Assembly: GCA_020627785.1 (NCBI GenBank)
Contig: JAHDGF010000001.1
Span: forward strand, 254,084-318,083
DNA from: Saprospiraceae bacterium
Lineage (GTDB): Bacteria > Bacteroidota > Bacteroidia > Chitinophagales > Saprospiraceae
Reading direction: 5' to 3'
Length of the DNA: 64,000 bases
Below, in pieces: positions 63,331-64,000 of this stretch. How positions within the stretch are numbered: position 1 is the first letter of the stretch; each line of letters opens with the position of its first letter. The notes beneath the pieces were generated by a model. It worked only from the letters and a program-made list of their open reading frames with translations, was not told the DNA's origin and did not search any database. A program made the position numbers and the translations under genes.

Positions 63331-63951
63331 ATTTTTTTTGCCTTAAAAAAGACAGACTTCCTTTCTCACCAGCACCTTTGAACAGGATGTTAGGATTTTT
63401 AGAGGATAGACAGGATTTTTTTTTCTTAAAAAAGGATAGACTTCCTTCCTTTCTCACCAGCACGCGGCGAAATATTTCCGTCAACGGCTTGGGTCGAAGA
63501 CCCATGGAAGCAGGGACTAGGATTTTAGGATTTAGGGATTAGTAGGATTTTATTCGTACTTAAAGCGTTATTGTATTACACAGAATAGATTTCTTTTTTG
63601 AACAGGATGTTCAGATTTTTTGAGGATGGATAGGATTTTAATTTTCTTAAAAAAGGACAGACTCCATTCCTTTCTCACCAGCACGCGGCGAAATATTTCC
63701 GTCAACGGCTTGGGTCAAAGACCCATGGAAGCAGGGACTAGGATTTTAGGATTTAGGGATTAGTAGGATTTTATTCGTACTTAAAGCGTTATTGTATTAC
63801 ACAGAATAGATTTCTTTTTTGAACAGGATGTTCAGATTTTTTGAGGATAGACATGATTATATTTTTTTCTTAAAAAAGACAGACTCAGGTCCTTTCTCAC
63901 CAGCACGCGGCGAAATATTTCCGTCAACGGCTTGGGTCGAAGACGCATGGA
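63331..63951. repeat. Tandem array of a 220-bp repeat (about 3.5 copies)
   Basis: Copies begin at AACAGGATGTT: 63381 (220 bp), 63601 (221 bp) and 63822 (partial, to about 63951). A short partial copy (about 63331-63376) precedes them. From about 63450 to 63600 the first two full copies differ by only about one base. Each unit has a T-rich/purine part, then GCACGCGGCGAAATATTTCC, a hairpin GGGTC-GAA-GACCC (GAC-GC in the third copy), and runs of AGGATTT/TAGGGATT. The two frames that cross it follow the repeat and are not genes. Confidence 0.9.
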
Positions 63952-64000
63952 GTAGGAAATGTTGAGCTGAGGAGATGTGGAAAGCAAAAGTGCCTTTGAG

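Noticed and set aside
63230..63542. Frames of 91 and 97 codons on both strands at the tandem array
   Set aside because: They follow the repeat units (KKKK and SLSFF-like runs) and have no start context or resemblance to a protein.
1..64000. CRISPR arrays, prophage, insertion sequences, rRNA operon
   Set aside because: I looked for evenly spaced short repeats, transposase or integrase motifs and rRNA blocks and saw none; the only tandem repeats are 220-bp units without spacers.

Overview
The window is about 38 % GC by eye and comes from the Bacteroidota. Signs of this are: at least seven genes ending in type IX secretion (T9SS) sorting domains, promoters of the TTG-N19-TAnnTTTG type (clearest before the L31 gene at 43304-43334), almost no Shine-Dalgarno sequences, a SusC-like TonB-dependent receptor, an alternative GlmU, a B. 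subtilis-like fadN/fadA/fadE set, and ribosomal protein S1 with a helix-hairpin-helix tail. HYR-like repeat proteins and many T9SS cargos fit a marine Saprospirales-type organism, but that placement is inference. I see no prophage, insertion sequence, CRISPR array or rRNA operon.

Layout. 1-5.5 kb: the 5' part of a TonB-dependent receptor, an acyl-CoA ligase and rpsA. 5.5-8.3 kb: overlapping carotenoid genes crtI-crtB behind a palindromic promoter, then a dead T9SS-domain fragment. 8.3-18.1 kb, all leftward: Nfu iron-sulfur carrier, aspS, a nine-repeat T9SS type B surface protein, a fused S9 peptidase and a nitrilase. 18.2-24.6 kb: a multiply frameshifted T9SS-cargo remnant, a haem-binding protein coupled to a CotH-family secreted protein, two more T9SS cargos and a lipoprotein. 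24.6-31.4 kb: sterol-desaturase-like protein and a beta-oxidation island (fadA, fadN leftward; fadE and an SCP2 protein rightward). 31.4-37.3 kb: outer-membrane protein, tRNA-Gln, hpt, M28 peptidase, an ECF sigma factor with a tiny downstream partner, a mechanosensitive-channel-like protein and a DUF3078-type protein. 37.4-46.3 kb: polA, a VanY-like peptidase cluster, L31, GlmU, a methyltransferase-like gene and a TPR protein. 46.3-51.7 kb: AlkC-like DNA repair with a GNAT enzyme, a lipoprotein, and a serine hydrolase coupled to an ABC exporter. 51.9-63.1 kb: a frameshifted M43 metalloprotease, RluB-type pseudouridine synthase, dnaB, and two large T9SS cargos. 63.1-64 kb: non-coding DNA with about three and a half copies of a 220-bp tandem repeat.

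The strongest unexplained signals are: (1) a nine-G tract at 58381-58389 inside the signal-peptide region of a secreted beta-helix protein, where the present length closes the frame and eight or eleven Gs would open it, as in a phase-variation switch; (2) a 5-nt deletion, apparently of a direct repeat, splitting the M43 protease; (3) two decaying T9SS cargo genes recognisable only from their sorting domains; (4) the 220-bp tandem array; (5) a perfect palindrome over the crtI promoter; (6) a promoter-plus-terminator unit before the ECF sigma gene that could encode a short RNA or leader. Together these suggest a fast-changing secreted proteome set between stable housekeeping genes.
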